In this document: positions 35,663 to 46,296 of the stretch, piece by piece
Layout of the letters: every line of letters begins with the position of its first letter
Numbering within the stretch: position 1 is the stretch's first letter
Assembly: GCF_947488135.1 (NCBI RefSeq)
Contig: NZ_CANKYW010000008.1
Location: forward strand, 62,001 to 126,000
Direction: 5' to 3'
DNA length: 64,000 nt
Origin: an uncultured Marivita sp.
GTDB taxonomy: Bacteria; Pseudomonadota; Alphaproteobacteria; Rhodobacterales; Rhodobacteraceae
Program-made: the position numbers and the translations under genes
Notes under the pieces: generated by a model
The model's database searches: none
Seen by the model: the letters and a program-made list of their open reading frames with translations, nothing else
Told to the model about the DNA's origin: nothing

Positions 35663-35958
35663 CGTGCAAACGTCCTTTGTACGTTTTGCGTCGCGATGGT
35701 TGCCAAGAGCAGAGCAAGGCCCCAGATATCGCCGACGCAAGTCTATTGCGGAGTGCGGTGGAGCCTGGAGTTGAACGCCGGCTTCATCGCACGTGATCGG
35801 CTGATGCAAATCACCAGCCGTCGGTATCTAGGCGGCGGATTTTCCTGAGAGGAACAGATGCGTCCCTCGCAGGGGTTGCTGCCGACGGGAACGCTCAAGT
35901 TTTAATCGAATTATTCGGATATGGCGAAAATCTGTGCGTTTTCGCGCGGCGGGACCGT

Positions 35959-36426
35959 CTATTGCGACGCGTTCCACGCCTTCTGATTCACCAAGGCCGG
36001 TGGGTCTGCGTCATCCGTCACGCGGGTCGGAGGGGCCTGTGGCGCGTCCGGCAAGAGAATGTCGTCACATTGCGCGATGGCGGAATGAACGCGGCGTTCC
36101 GCCCAAAGTGCCCGCCTTGGGTCGGATCCGAAGGCGGCCTGCGTGAGCAGCGAGGCATGGGCGATCTTGGCGTCGATGCGCGCGGCGAGGATCCGGGTCG
36201 CGATGTCCGGTGTGACCATCGTATCCAGTATCTCGATCAGATGCGCGCGGTTGCGTTCGATCCGTGTGGTGGGTTGGTCGGAGAGAAGCCAGTGATGCTC
36301 CATCTGTGCAGAGAGGCGTCCGACACATTCGGTCACACGATCCAGAAGGCTTTGTTCGGACAGCCCGGCGGTTGCTGTCAAACAGGTCAGCGTGAAGGCA
36401 GATCCAACTGTTTTCAAAACGCCCAT
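35959..36426 (-). CDS. Small secreted protein of unknown function
   Basis: A 155-residue protein I do not recognise. The N-terminus MGVLKTVGSAFTLTCLTATAGLS is a likely Sec signal. The mature part is helical (DRVTECVGRLSAQMEHHWLL; TRILAARIDAKIAHASLL), with two Cys, one near each end (VTECVG, IAQCDD), that could form a disulfide. The C-terminus is Pro/Asp-rich. It lies alone between urtA and oxyR on the minus strand. Real-gene status rests on the signal and an ordinary amino-acid composition; no function can be inferred. Confidence 0.6.
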   Translation of the reverse strand: MGVLKTVGSAFTLTCLTATAGLSEQSLLDRVTECVGRLSAQMEHHWLLSDQPTTRIERNRAHLIEILDTMVTPDIATRILAARIDAKIAHASLLTQAAFGSDPRRALWAERRVHSAIAQCDDILLPDAPQAPPTRVTDDADPPALVNQKAWNASQ

Positions 36427-36512
36427 AATTTAAGCATGTCGGGCAAAACTCTATCGAACAAGTTAAGGCTGCCGACACGGACTCTTTCAAACTTGATTGA
36501 GTCATTAATGCC

Positions 36513-37444
36513 TCAGCCCCGGCTTTGGTTGCCGCTCGCCGGTTTTGTCGTGCGATCTGTCTCGCGTGTCCCGACGCCCCTCACGATGGCACCGACCTGC
36601 ATGAGCTGATCCGCCAAGGGGTTCGATTTGCGCCACACCATGCCGATGGTGCGTGTGGGGCGGGGGTGGGGAAACCGCACCACCGACACATTGGCTGACC
36701 GGGTTTCCAACGGCACCGCCATGTCCGGGATCAGCGTCACCCCCATGCCCGCGCCGACCATCTGGACCAGCGTGGACAGCGAACTGCCTTCCATCAACTG
36801 ACGCGGCTGGGTCTTGGTGATTTCGCAGAACGACAGGGCCTGATCGCGGAAGCAATGGCCTTCTTCGAGCAGCAAGAGGCGCATGGATCTGAGCATGTCC
36901 GGGCTTGGCACCGGCTTGGCCGCGTCCTGAAGCGGGCGGACCAGAACGAAGTCTTCCTGGAACAGCGCAAATTCCCGCAGGGCGGGTTCGGATATGGGCA
37001 AGGCCACGATGGCGGCGTCAAGGCGTGAATCCAGAAGATCGGCGACGAGCGATTTCGTGACCGACTCGCGCAGTTCCAGGTCGATCTCGGGGAACCGTGC
37101 CGACAAGGCGGTGATCGTGGCGGGCAAAAGGTACGGTGCCACGGTCGGGATGACTCCCAGCCGAAACCGCCCCGAAAGCGGGCCCTTGGAGGCGCGCATC
37201 AGGTCCTCAAGCTCGTCCACCGCCACAAGCACCTCGCGCGCCTTGAGCACGAAATCCTCACCGACGCCGGTGAGGCGCAGATTGCGCGAACTGCGTTCGA
37301 TAAGGGGCGCGCCCGCCAATTGCTCGAGCTCCTTGATCTGCAAGGACAGGGCAGGTTGCGAGATCGAGGACGCCTCGGCGGCCCGTCCGAAGTGAAGATG
37401 CCGGGCCAGCGCGTCGAAATATCTGAGCTGTTTGATGGTCAGTC

Positions 37445-37451
<7 letters not shown>
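36513..37451 (-). CDS. oxyR: Hydrogen-peroxide-sensing LysR regulator OxyR
   Basis: A 312-residue LTTR. HTH LHFGRAAEASSISQPALSLQIKELEQ is at residues about 18-45. The redox pair is clear: GHCFRDQALSFC has two Cys nine residues apart, as Cys199/Cys208 of E. coli OxyR, which form the activating disulfide. It is divergent from katG, the classic OxyR target, with 116 bases between. Peroxide therefore likely induces katG through this protein. Confidence 0.93.
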
Positions 37452-39745
<2,294 letters not shown>

Positions 39746-39758
39746 GCCACGTATCACA

Positions 39759-39787
39759 CCCCGGGCGGTTCGGATCGCCCGGGGTTT
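39759..39787 (+). terminator. katG terminator
   Basis: CCCCGGGCG (39759-39767) pairs perfectly with CGCCCGGGG (39776-39784), 9 bp with an 8-base loop, then TTT. It starts 14 bases after the katG stop. Confidence 0.85.
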
Positions 39788-40051
39788 CTGTTTCTTGCCG
39801 CCTCGGGGCGGGGATCGGCGCGAATGCATGGTTTGCGATCCGCAAGCGATAACAGGCTGTGGACGTAACTACCCAGATCAATTGGTTCAGCACCATTGAT
39901 GGGATGCCGGACCCGTTGCGCGGGAGCGCCGTGATCTCGGTCACGGCGACACAGGCTGATCCGGCTGACGCAAAAGGCCAGCTAACGCGCTGCGGGCGCT
40001 TGTCGAGGCGGGTCGGGTCATCAACCGGTCCCGCGCGACGTACCGATTGGC
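39788..40051. other. Non-coding junction at the left edge of the copper island, with a coding scrap
   Basis: No intact gene was found in this 264-base stretch. A short frame on the plus strand, 39969-40055, encodes NALRALVEAGRVINRSR and ends at a TAG that overlaps the DUF411 stop; it reads like the C-terminal winged helix of a larger protein whose body is missing. I cannot name the parent. It suggests a recombination scar where the island joins the katG region. Confidence 0.35.
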
Positions 40052-40501
40052 CTAGCTGTGGCTGGCATAGACCGATGTCGTGCCATCCGGCCCGACGAGG
40101 AGCGTATCGAACGTGTCCCCGGCCCCGGGACCGCCCATGCCGGGGGAACTCATCGGCATACCCGGCACGGTGAGCCCGCGCGCCGCCGGTTGCTCTGAGA
40201 GAAGCCGGGCGATGTCTTCTGCCGGCACATGGCCCTCAATGAAATAATCGCCCACCACGGCGGTGTGACACCCGGCCAGTTCCGGCGCGATCTGGAGCCT
40301 GTCTTTCAGCGCATAGAGGGCGTCCTGCTCGACATCCTGGACCTTGACCTGGAATCCGGCCTGCCGGACATGATCGACCCAGGCGGTACAGCATCCGCAG
40401 GTCGGGGATTTGACAACCTTGATGGCCGGTGCGGTATCGGCCATGGCCGGAAGCGCGATTGTGGCGGCAGCGCCGGTCAGTAGAAAGGTGCGTCGTTTCA
40501 T
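40052..40501 (-). CDS. DUF411 periplasmic metal-binding protein
   Basis: A 149-residue exported protein. The N-terminus MKRRTFLLTGAAATIALP looks like a Tat-type signal ending at PAMA. The DUF411 core has KSPTCGCCTAWVDHV (CxCC metal motif), CHTAVVGDYFIEGHVP and GLTVPGMPMSSPGM, where Cys, His and Met could hold Cu. DUF411 genes are usual in copper and silver resistance loci. Last gene of a minus-strand operon with the sterol desaturase gene (3 bases apart). Confidence 0.85.
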   Translation of the reverse strand: MKRRTFLLTGAAATIALPAMADTAPAIKVVKSPTCGCCTAWVDHVRQAGFQVKVQDVEQDALYALKDRLQIAPELAGCHTAVVGDYFIEGHVPAEDIARLLSEQPAARGLTVPGMPMSSPGMGGPGAGDTFDTLLVGPDGTTSVYASHS

Positions 40502-40504
40502 TCA

Positions 40505-41416
40505 TCAATCCTTTTCTTCGGTATCTGGAATATTGGTCTTATCGGACTGGGAGTCGAGCGCGTGTTCGGACTGCGGTTCGCTATTCCCGGACATATCGAG
40601 CGCATATCCGCTTGCGGGTCCCCGGATCGGCTGAACCAGCATTCTGTCGATCCACAAATCTCGCGTCGTCCGAAATTGCTCGATACCTATTTCCATGCCG
40701 GTGTGTCCCTTCGCAGGTTGCGCGACATAGGTCCCGAGAAGCCGATCCCACCAAGGCAGGTTGAAACCGTAATTCGAGTTCGTTTCCCGCGGATCGACCG
40801 AATGGTGGACGCGGTGCATATCGGGGGTGACGATAATCCACCTCAGCCAGCGGTCGACGGACGGCGGCAGACTGATATTGGCGTGGTTGAACAGGGCCGT
40901 GGCGTTCAGGATCACCTCGAACAACAAAACCGCGACGGCAGGGGGTCCCAGGGCAGCGACGACTGCGAGCTTGAACACCATCGAGATCAGGATCTCGATT
41001 GGATGAAAGCGCAGGCCGGTCGTTGCATCGAATTCGAGGTCCGCATGATGCATGCGGTGTAGGCGCCAGAGCGCAGGAATGGCGTGAAACATCACATGCT
41101 GCAGGTAGATCGCGATGTCGAGCAGCAGCATTGAGACGAGCACAGCCGCCCAGAACGGGACCTCCAAGGTATTGAACAAACCCCAGCCACGGTCTTCGGC
41201 GGTGACCGCGAGGCCCACTGCCAGAATCGGAAAGGTCAGACGCAGGATTGCCGTATCGATCACGACAAGCGCGATGTTGTTGGTCCACCGGATGACACGC
41301 GGAATGTCGCGCCGACGACGAGGAGCGGCGCTTTCCCACAGCGCCATGGCCGCAAGGACGCCGAGGAACGCCGTCAGACGAATGGCCGGTTCCGAACCAA
41401 GGATCGTCTCGGTCAT
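40505..41416 (-). CDS. Sterol desaturase / fatty-acid hydroxylase family membrane protein
   Basis: A 303-residue membrane di-iron oxygenase. The His-box set is visible: HVMFH, LHRMHHADL and DMHRVHHSVD. Four or so hydrophobic spans lie around them. Such enzymes hydroxylate or desaturate lipids. Placed between TVP38 and DUF411 genes in what looks like a copper-controlled operon, it may change membrane lipids under metal stress (inference). The C-terminal tail (QSEHALDSQSDKTN) is polar and not conserved in the family. Confidence 0.82.
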   Translation of the reverse strand: MTETILGSEPAIRLTAFLGVLAAMALWESAAPRRRRDIPRVIRWTNNIALVVIDTAILRLTFPILAVGLAVTAEDRGWGLFNTLEVPFWAAVLVSMLLLDIAIYLQHVMFHAIPALWRLHRMHHADLEFDATTGLRFHPIEILISMVFKLAVVAALGPPAVAVLLFEVILNATALFNHANISLPPSVDRWLRWIIVTPDMHRVHHSVDPRETNSNYGFNLPWWDRLLGTYVAQPAKGHTGMEIGIEQFRTTRDLWIDRMLVQPIRGPASGYALDMSGNSEPQSEHALDSQSDKTNIPDTEEKD

Positions 41417-41464
41417 GTTTCGACCTCGTATGTTTTCAAAGCCACTTGAGAATGACTGGCCATG

Positions 41465-42127
41465 TCAACTCTCCTTCCGTTGCCTGCCGGTCTTTCGCGT
41501 CGCGGCGAAGAGAACCGACAGGCCGGTAAAGGCACCGAGGGCAAGCGCGGTCCAGGTGGCGGTGCGGGCATCTCCGTTCATCGCCTGGCTGCCCATGTGA
41601 GCGAGGAGAAAGCTCGCCGGGATAATCCCGGCCATTGTGGCCAGCGCGAACCTCCAAAGGTGCAGCTTGCTCAGACCGGCGGCGTAACTGATCATGTCGA
41701 AGGACAGAAATGGCAGCAGGCGGCTGCCGAAGACCAGAAATGTCAGCATGTTCTGTGACCCGAACAGTCCCGTGTTTATCTTCTGACCGAGATGACGCTC
41801 AACGAACGGTCGGCCCAGGCTGCGCGCCAGTCCAAAGGCGATCAGCGCACCGAGTTCTGCGCCAAGAACGACGAGGATCGTTCCAAAGGTATGTCCATAG
41901 GCGGCTCCGGCAGCGAGAGCGATGGGCGCGGAGGGCAGGGGGCTCGCCACGATAGCGAGTGTCATAAGAGCGACGATGACAATTGGACCGGCAAGACCTG
42001 CGGCCTCGATCCAGCGGTCGATTTCCGCGCGAGAGGGCAGGCGAATGTCAATGCCGAAGACATCCGGAAATGCCAAGGCGACAGTTCCGACAAGGATTAT
42101 CGCAAGAAGAAGTACACGCCACTTCAT
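41465..42127 (-). CDS. TVP38/TMEM64-family (DedA-like) membrane protein
   Basis: A 220-residue membrane protein. AIVASPLPSAPIALAAGAAYG and ELGALIAFGLARSLGRPFVE followed by GSRLLPFLSFDMISYAAG make the SNARE-associated (VTT) domain, whose Gly- and Arg-containing loops occur in lipid scramblase/flippase-like DedA proteins. The C-terminus is short and basic. It follows the 149-residue membrane gene by 3 bases. Confidence 0.85.
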   Translation of the reverse strand: MKWRVLLLAIILVGTVALAFPDVFGIDIRLPSRAEIDRWIEAAGLAGPIVIVALMTLAIVASPLPSAPIALAAGAAYGHTFGTILVVLGAELGALIAFGLARSLGRPFVERHLGQKINTGLFGSQNMLTFLVFGSRLLPFLSFDMISYAAGLSKLHLWRFALATMAGIIPASFLLAHMGSQAMNGDARTATWTALALGAFTGLSVLFAATRKTGRQRKES

Positions 42128-42130
42128 GGT

Positions 42131-42580
42131 TCAAAACACACCATAAAGCAGGATGAAAAAAGCCGCTGCGAGAAGGTCAAAGGCAACGCAAAACGGAATG
42201 TACCAGTTCGGAACACTGGCGAGACGGCGAGACTTGTGGTGCAAGATGTCCCACAAGGCGTGCAGGGCCAATCCCAAAGGGAGGAAGGCCCAATGCCATA
42301 TCAGCCCCAAGAACGCCGCCAGGGCGAACAAAAGAGCGACGGCGAACTCTGCCCAAAACACACGCGCATTGCCGTCCGCGGCGCCAAAGCCGATATAGGC
42401 GCCACCGATCAAGGCAAGCGTGATCGAAGCAAGAGCCACCGAGGTTCTCTCATCCAGAAACAGGTGAGCCGGCAATGACAGCAGGACCAGGAACGCGCCG
42501 ATCCGCACGGGAAATTTCACGATATCGCTGTGGCGATGTCGGGATGCGGGATCGCCGGTTTTTTCGATTATCTGTGCCAT
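42131..42580 (-). CDS. Small polytopic membrane protein (DUF6010-like)
   Basis: A 149-residue protein with four or five hydrophobic spans (GAFLVLLSLPAHLFL; SITLALIGGAYIGFGAADG) and the His-rich LALHALWDILHHKSRR. It resembles the DUF6010 family, of unknown function. It is the first gene of the operon with TVP38, sterol desaturase and DUF411 genes. The CueR-type promoter places its ATG at the predicted transcription start, so it may be translated leaderless. No Shine-Dalgarno is visible. Confidence 0.65.
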   Translation of the reverse strand: MAQIIEKTGDPASRHRHSDIVKFPVRIGAFLVLLSLPAHLFLDERTSVALASITLALIGGAYIGFGAADGNARVFWAEFAVALLFALAAFLGLIWHWAFLPLGLALHALWDILHHKSRRLASVPNWYIPFCVAFDLLAAAFFILLYGVF

Positions 42581-42587
42581 AGCTTGG

Positions 42588-42618
42588 TACCTAGGGATTC
42601 CAGCTACTGGAAGGTCAA
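42588..42618 (-). promoter_or_regulatory. CueR/MerR-type promoter of the membrane operon
   Basis: Read on the minus strand, TTGACC (42618-42613) and TAGGTA (42593-42588) are separated by 19 bases that hold the dyad TTCCAG-TAG-CTGGAA (42612-42598). A 19-bp spacer with a central dyad is the MerR-family signature. The -35 and dyad match those upstream of copA and copZ in this window, so the same CueR probably acts here. Confidence 0.75.
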
Positions 42619-42677
42619 GGGGTATTCGGACAGGCGCGCATTGAGGCGCGCGCTTACCCGCACAACTCGGGTGGCTG

Positions 42678-43118
42678 TCATCGGTTATCTTTCGCCTGCT
42701 GCCAGACTTGCTGGCAGGCAGAATAAAGAAACGTCGCCGACCAGGTCAGCAACATGAAGCCCAAAAGCGATTGCAGCATCAGCAATAGCCGAAAGGGCCC
42801 CGACACCTCGAGGGACGAATAGCCAAGAGTCGAAAAGGAGATGCCTGTCACATAGAGAATATCCTCAAACAGCGCCGGGCTATTGCCGAACGATTGCGGC
42901 AGTAAGTTTTCCACCACCATCGCGTTGAACACGGCAAGCGTGACGAGTTCCAGAACGTGGAGCAGCAACAGAGCGGAAAATGTGAGGATGATCCGCAATC
43001 CCGAGCCCTCTGACCGGTGCGGAGAAAACCTCAGGATGCCCGACAGCGCGTAATGATGGACAATTCCCATCAGGACCGCCGCGCATGTTCCAACAAGCAT
43101 CGCCATCGATACGGTCAT
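42678..43118 (-). CDS. Two-TM potassium-channel-like protein with atypical filter
   Basis: A 146-residue membrane protein whose C-terminal half is the pore module of the Ion_trans_2 family: YVTGISFSTLGYSSLEVSGP, then a hydrophobic inner helix. The usual selectivity filter TxGYGD is replaced by TLGYSS, so K+ selectivity is doubtful. An N-terminal pair of hydrophobic spans precedes it. It is downstream of the rhodanese gene (86 bases) and just upstream of the CueR-type promoter, on the same strand. Confidence 0.7.
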   Translation of the reverse strand: MTVSMAMLVGTCAAVLMGIVHHYALSGILRFSPHRSEGSGLRIILTFSALLLLHVLELVTLAVFNAMVVENLLPQSFGNSPALFEDILYVTGISFSTLGYSSLEVSGPFRLLLMLQSLLGFMLLTWSATFLYSACQQVWQQAKDNR

Positions 43119-43204
43119 TCGACTAGACCCGCCTTACTGCTCAACCAGACCAATTTGACCATATATCAGGCTCTTGTCACAACCGGGCGTCAGGCCTTCG
43201 CGGC

Positions 43205-43678
43205 TCAGGCCAATTCGGCGGGCAGCCCCTTCAGGGCGACAGTGATCTGAACGGTTGGCAAGCCCGATGCGATCCAGCCCTTTCCGTCGCCTGAACCCAG
43301 CATCCCCTCCGAGATATCAGCGTAGCCTGAGTAACCAGCTTGTCTCAAAGCCCGAAGCAGGGATGCAGAGCGTCCGCCCGTCGCGCAGATCAGTCCAACG
43401 ATACGATCACCGCTTAATTCCTTTGCCTTGAACAAGCGGTCCGGAAAGCCGGTCTCGTGCATGCTGATCGGCCAGACCCCGGCACCTATACCGGTTTCTT
43501 GCCACTCGTCGCGCGTTCTGACATCGATGATCCGCACCGTGTCCGCCTGAAGCGCGTCAAAGGCAGTCTCTGCCGACCAAACGGATCGGATCTGAGACAT
43601 TACCGGCGACGCCGTGACGGTCAACATCGTCATCTGAGCACCCAGAACGAAGCGGCGCCGGTTCAAATCAAGAGCCAT
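43205..43678 (-). CDS. Exported rhodanese-domain protein
   Basis: A 157-residue single rhodanese domain behind a Tat-like signal (NRRRFVLGAQMTMLTVTASP). IIDVRTRDEWQETGI is the CH2A-like start, and the active-site loop CATGGRS keeps the catalytic Cys. ATG 43678 is preferred over upstream in-frame starts since GAGG stands 9 bases before it. Role could be sulfur transfer or metal-thiol handling in the periplasm. Its promoter region is shared with the divergent two-component genes. Confidence 0.8.
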   Translation of the reverse strand: MALDLNRRRFVLGAQMTMLTVTASPVMSQIRSVWSAETAFDALQADTVRIIDVRTRDEWQETGIGAGVWPISMHETGFPDRLFKAKELSGDRIVGLICATGGRSASLLRALRQAGYSGYADISEGMLGSGDGKGWIASGLPTVQITVALKGLPAELA

Positions 43679-43775
43679 GTTCGAAAACCTCATCGTTTGA
43701 TCGGTTGCGGTTCTATGCGTCACAGACCACATGCGCGACGCTATCCGGGAGTGTGGCGCGGTGCAGGTGCAGATT

Positions 43776-43820
43776 TGTATCCATGTGTAGCAAGGGACTG
43801 ACCTGATACAAACGGCTACA
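43776..43820. promoter_or_regulatory. Two TACA-N6-TACA boxes between rhodanese and response-regulator genes
   Basis: TACACATGGATACA on the minus strand (43789-43776) and TACAAACGGCTACA on the plus strand (43807-43820) are direct repeats of TACA with six bases between, pointing away in opposite directions. Tandem direct repeats at about one helical turn are what OmpR/PhoB-type regulators bind. A third copy precedes the cytochrome/oxidase operon at 46467. Autoregulation by the adjacent regulator is inferred. Confidence 0.6.
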
Positions 43821-43866
43821 ATTCTGCCCCTGAAACACGACGCGGGTATGATTTAGGAAGGACGCA

Positions 43867-44589
43867 ATGGGACCGCCACCGCATATCCTTATCGTGGACG
43901 ATCACGCTCAGATCCGCGAAAGCGTCGCGCGCTTTCTGGAGAAGAACGGGATGCGGACCACGGTCGCCAAAGACGCCGTGGAGATGGATGCGAAACTCGC
44001 GACCGGCCATTTCGACCTGCTCGTGCTCGACGTCATGATGCCTGGAGAGGATGGCCTGTCGGTCTGCCGACGCCTTGCGCCAAAGGGTGATCTTCCGATT
44101 ATCATGCTCACGGCGCTTGGTGAGGAAACAGATCGTATTGTGGGTCTGGAAATCGGCGCGGATGATTATCTGGCCAAGCCTTTCAATCCGCGAGAGCTGC
44201 TCGCCCGGATCAAATCGGTTCTCAGAAGAAGCAACCGCGACGAACCCGTGGCCGGACGTCTGGCTGGACGGAAAGTCAGTTTTGCGCATTGGATCCTGGA
44301 TACCGACCGGCAGGTCCTGATCGACGCGTCCGCCACCGAGACGCCATTGACGACATCCGAGTTCAAATTGCTGGCGGTCCTGCTTGAAAGAGCGAGGATG
44401 GTGCTCAGTCGTGAGCAGTTGCTTGACCTGACCGCCGGTCGGAGCGCCGGTCCGATGGATCGCACGATCGACAATCAAATCAGCCGACTTCGCCGTAAGA
44501 TCGAGCCGGATGTGTTAAGACCGAGCGTCATCAAGACGGTGCGAAATGGTGGGTACTGTCTGGCTGCCGATGTCGAGGATGCGACATGA
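43867..44589 (+). CDS. OmpR-family response regulator
   Basis: A 240-residue regulator. The receiver has the acidic pocket (IVDDHAQIRE), the phospho-Asp in LLVLDVMMPGEDGL, and the Lys in DYLAKPFNPRELL. The C-terminal winged helix includes TTSEFKLLAVLLERARMVLSR and RTIDNQISRLRRKIE. It overlaps the kinase gene by 4 bases. Its likely targets are the rhodanese gene and the cytochrome/oxidase operon (shared TACA boxes). Copper or silver as the signal is inferred from context. Confidence 0.9.
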   Translation: MGPPPHILIVDDHAQIRESVARFLEKNGMRTTVAKDAVEMDAKLATGHFDLLVLDVMMPGEDGLSVCRRLAPKGDLPIIMLTALGEETDRIVGLEIGADDYLAKPFNPRELLARIKSVLRRSNRDEPVAGRLAGRKVSFAHWILDTDRQVLIDASATETPLTTSEFKLLAVLLERARMVLSREQLLDLTAGRSAGPMDRTIDNQISRLRRKIEPDVLRPSVIKTVRNGGYCLAADVEDAT

Positions 44590-46055
44590 GGCGCCGTGCG
44601 ATGGCATCTCTGAGCGGACAGTTGATCCTGCTTGTGGTTGCCGCGCTTGTCGTGGCCCAGGCAATCAGCCTTTTCCTCTTCGCCGATGAACGCAGCCTGG
44701 CTATCCGGGCAGCTTTGGGTTTTGAAGCCGCCGGTCGAGCGGCAAATGTCGCACGGCTGATCGAGGAGGCGCCGCGGGATCTGCATCAATCGATCCTTCG
44801 GGCGGCGAACTCACCGCTTATCCGTTTTGATCTATCGCGCATCCCGAGTGTCGATCACAGCGGCCATTCCGATGGCGGCATCGTCGAAGGACGCATACGC
44901 GCGCTGATGGATGACAGCTACAGCCGGGATATTCGGGTTGAATTGCATGAGGTCGAGGGCGAGTTGCGGCCCTTGCCCAATCTCTCTGATGAGATGACGG
45001 AAATGCATCTCGCAATGATGCGGGGAGAGTTGACAGCGGTTGAAATGAACTTGTCGATTGCGATTGATGGAGGACAGTGGCTGAATGTCGGAACGCGGTT
45101 CGAGCGCCCGCCGATCCAGTGGCCCTTCTACTCGATGCTGACCTTCGGGATCTCCGCTGGACTGCTTTTGGTGGCGATCATCTGGTTCGTCATGACGCGC
45201 CTCACGCGTCCGCTTCGGAATTTGTCCGAAGCCGCCGACCATCTTGGCCGGGGCGAGGATGTGCCGGAACTGGACATCGCAGGGCCGACCGAGGTCAGGG
45301 ACCTGACCGTCGCCTTCAATCGCATGCAAAGCCGGCTGACCCGGTTTGTCAGTGATCGGACACGGATGCTCGCAGCCCTCGGGCACGATTTGCGCTCGCC
45401 GCTCACCGCCATGCGGGTCCGCGCGGAGCTGGTTGACGAAGAAGAGACGCGGGACAGCCTCATCGCCTCGGTCGAAGAGATGCAGAGCATGGTCGATGCG
45501 ACACTCACCTTTGCACGGGGCCTTACCGGGTCCGAAGACTCCGAGGTGGTCGATCTGCGCACCTTTCTGGACAGCCTGTGCAGCGATATGGCGGCACACT
45601 GCGCATTTGTGCCGAGCGAGGATATTGCCGTGCGGCTTCGACCGAACGCGTTTCGCAGGGCGCTCAGAAACTTGCTTGAGAACGCCGTTCGGTACGGTGG
45701 GTCCGCACATATCAGTTGGGCGATCCACGGCTCAAACCTCGTGCTCAACATCGACGACAACGGGCCGGGCATTCCGGTCGACCAGTTGGAAAAGGTCTTT
45801 GATCCATTCTACCGCCTTGAGCAATCGAGGTCTCTGGAAACCGGTGGTTACGGGCTTGGGCTCTCGATCGCGCGAACGATCATCCAGTCCCACGGCGGCG
45901 ATATCCAGTTGGTCAATCGGAACGGCGCGGGTCTGCGCGCCGTTGTCACCCTCCCTCTGGATGAAAACGAACTGATCGAAGGAGACACAGATGAAACTGA
46001 AAAAGTTGATCCTGCCGTCGCTGGCCAGCTTGCCCGCCAGCATGGCGCAGGCTGA
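44586..46055 (+). CDS. Sensor histidine kinase of the copper-island two-component system
   Basis: A 489-residue membrane kinase. One span near the N-terminus (GQLILLVVAALVVAQAIS) and one at about residues 180-205 bracket a periplasmic domain containing the Met/His cluster MTEMHLAMM. HAMP (LTRPLRNLSEAADHLGRGED), the phospho-His in ALGHDLRSPLTAMRVR, and ATPase boxes NLLENAVRYGG, DNGPGIP and GYGLGLSIA follow. The last 65 bases overlap the next gene in another frame. The Met/His cluster suggests a Cu(I)/Ag(I) sensor (inference). Confidence 0.9.
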   Translation: MRRRAMASLSGQLILLVVAALVVAQAISLFLFADERSLAIRAALGFEAAGRAANVARLIEEAPRDLHQSILRAANSPLIRFDLSRIPSVDHSGHSDGGIVEGRIRALMDDSYSRDIRVELHEVEGELRPLPNLSDEMTEMHLAMMRGELTAVEMNLSIAIDGGQWLNVGTRFERPPIQWPFYSMLTFGISAGLLLVAIIWFVMTRLTRPLRNLSEAADHLGRGEDVPELDIAGPTEVRDLTVAFNRMQSRLTRFVSDRTRMLAALGHDLRSPLTAMRVRAELVDEEETRDSLIASVEEMQSMVDATLTFARGLTGSEDSEVVDLRTFLDSLCSDMAAHCAFVPSEDIAVRLRPNAFRRALRNLLENAVRYGGSAHISWAIHGSNLVLNIDDNGPGIPVDQLEKVFDPFYRLEQSRSLETGGYGLGLSIARTIIQSHGGDIQLVNRNGAGLRAVVTLPLDENELIEGDTDETEKVDPAVAGQLARQHGAG

Positions 46056-46296
46056 TGGTCCAGGCTCCTGGACGGGGCACATGTGGGGCGGCGGCTATGG
46101 TTTCATGGGCGGCTTCATGATGCTTTTGTTCTGGGGCGCCGTGATCGCATTGATCGTCTTTCTGGTGGTCAGGATGCGAGGCAATGAAACGCGTCCGTCG
46201 GAACCGGACGCGCAGGAAACGCTGAGGCGCCGCTATGCAAACGGTGAAATCAATGAAGAAGAGTATCGCCGACTGAAGGCGACGCTCGACGAATAG
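45991..46296 (+). CDS. SHOCT-domain single-pass membrane protein
   Basis: A 101-residue protein: signal-like N-terminus, a Trp/Gly/Met-rich stretch (WTGHMWGGGYGFMGGFMM), one transmembrane span, and a C-terminal SHOCT motif (ETLRRRYANGEINEEEYRRLKATL). GGAGA stands before the ATG. The start lies inside the kinase gene, a 65-base overlap, implying cotranscription. Short SHOCT proteins with this layout are frequent beside copper-resistance genes; function unknown. Confidence 0.8.
   Translation: MKLKKLILPSLASLPASMAQADGPGSWTGHMWGGGYGFMGGFMMLLFWGAVIALIVFLVVRMRGNETRPSEPDAQETLRRRYANGEINEEEYRRLKATLDE

Noticed and set aside
35663-35958. Sigma-54/NtrC promoter for urtABCDE
   Set aside because: TGGCA and GC elements occur but not at the required -24/-12 spacing, so no call was made.
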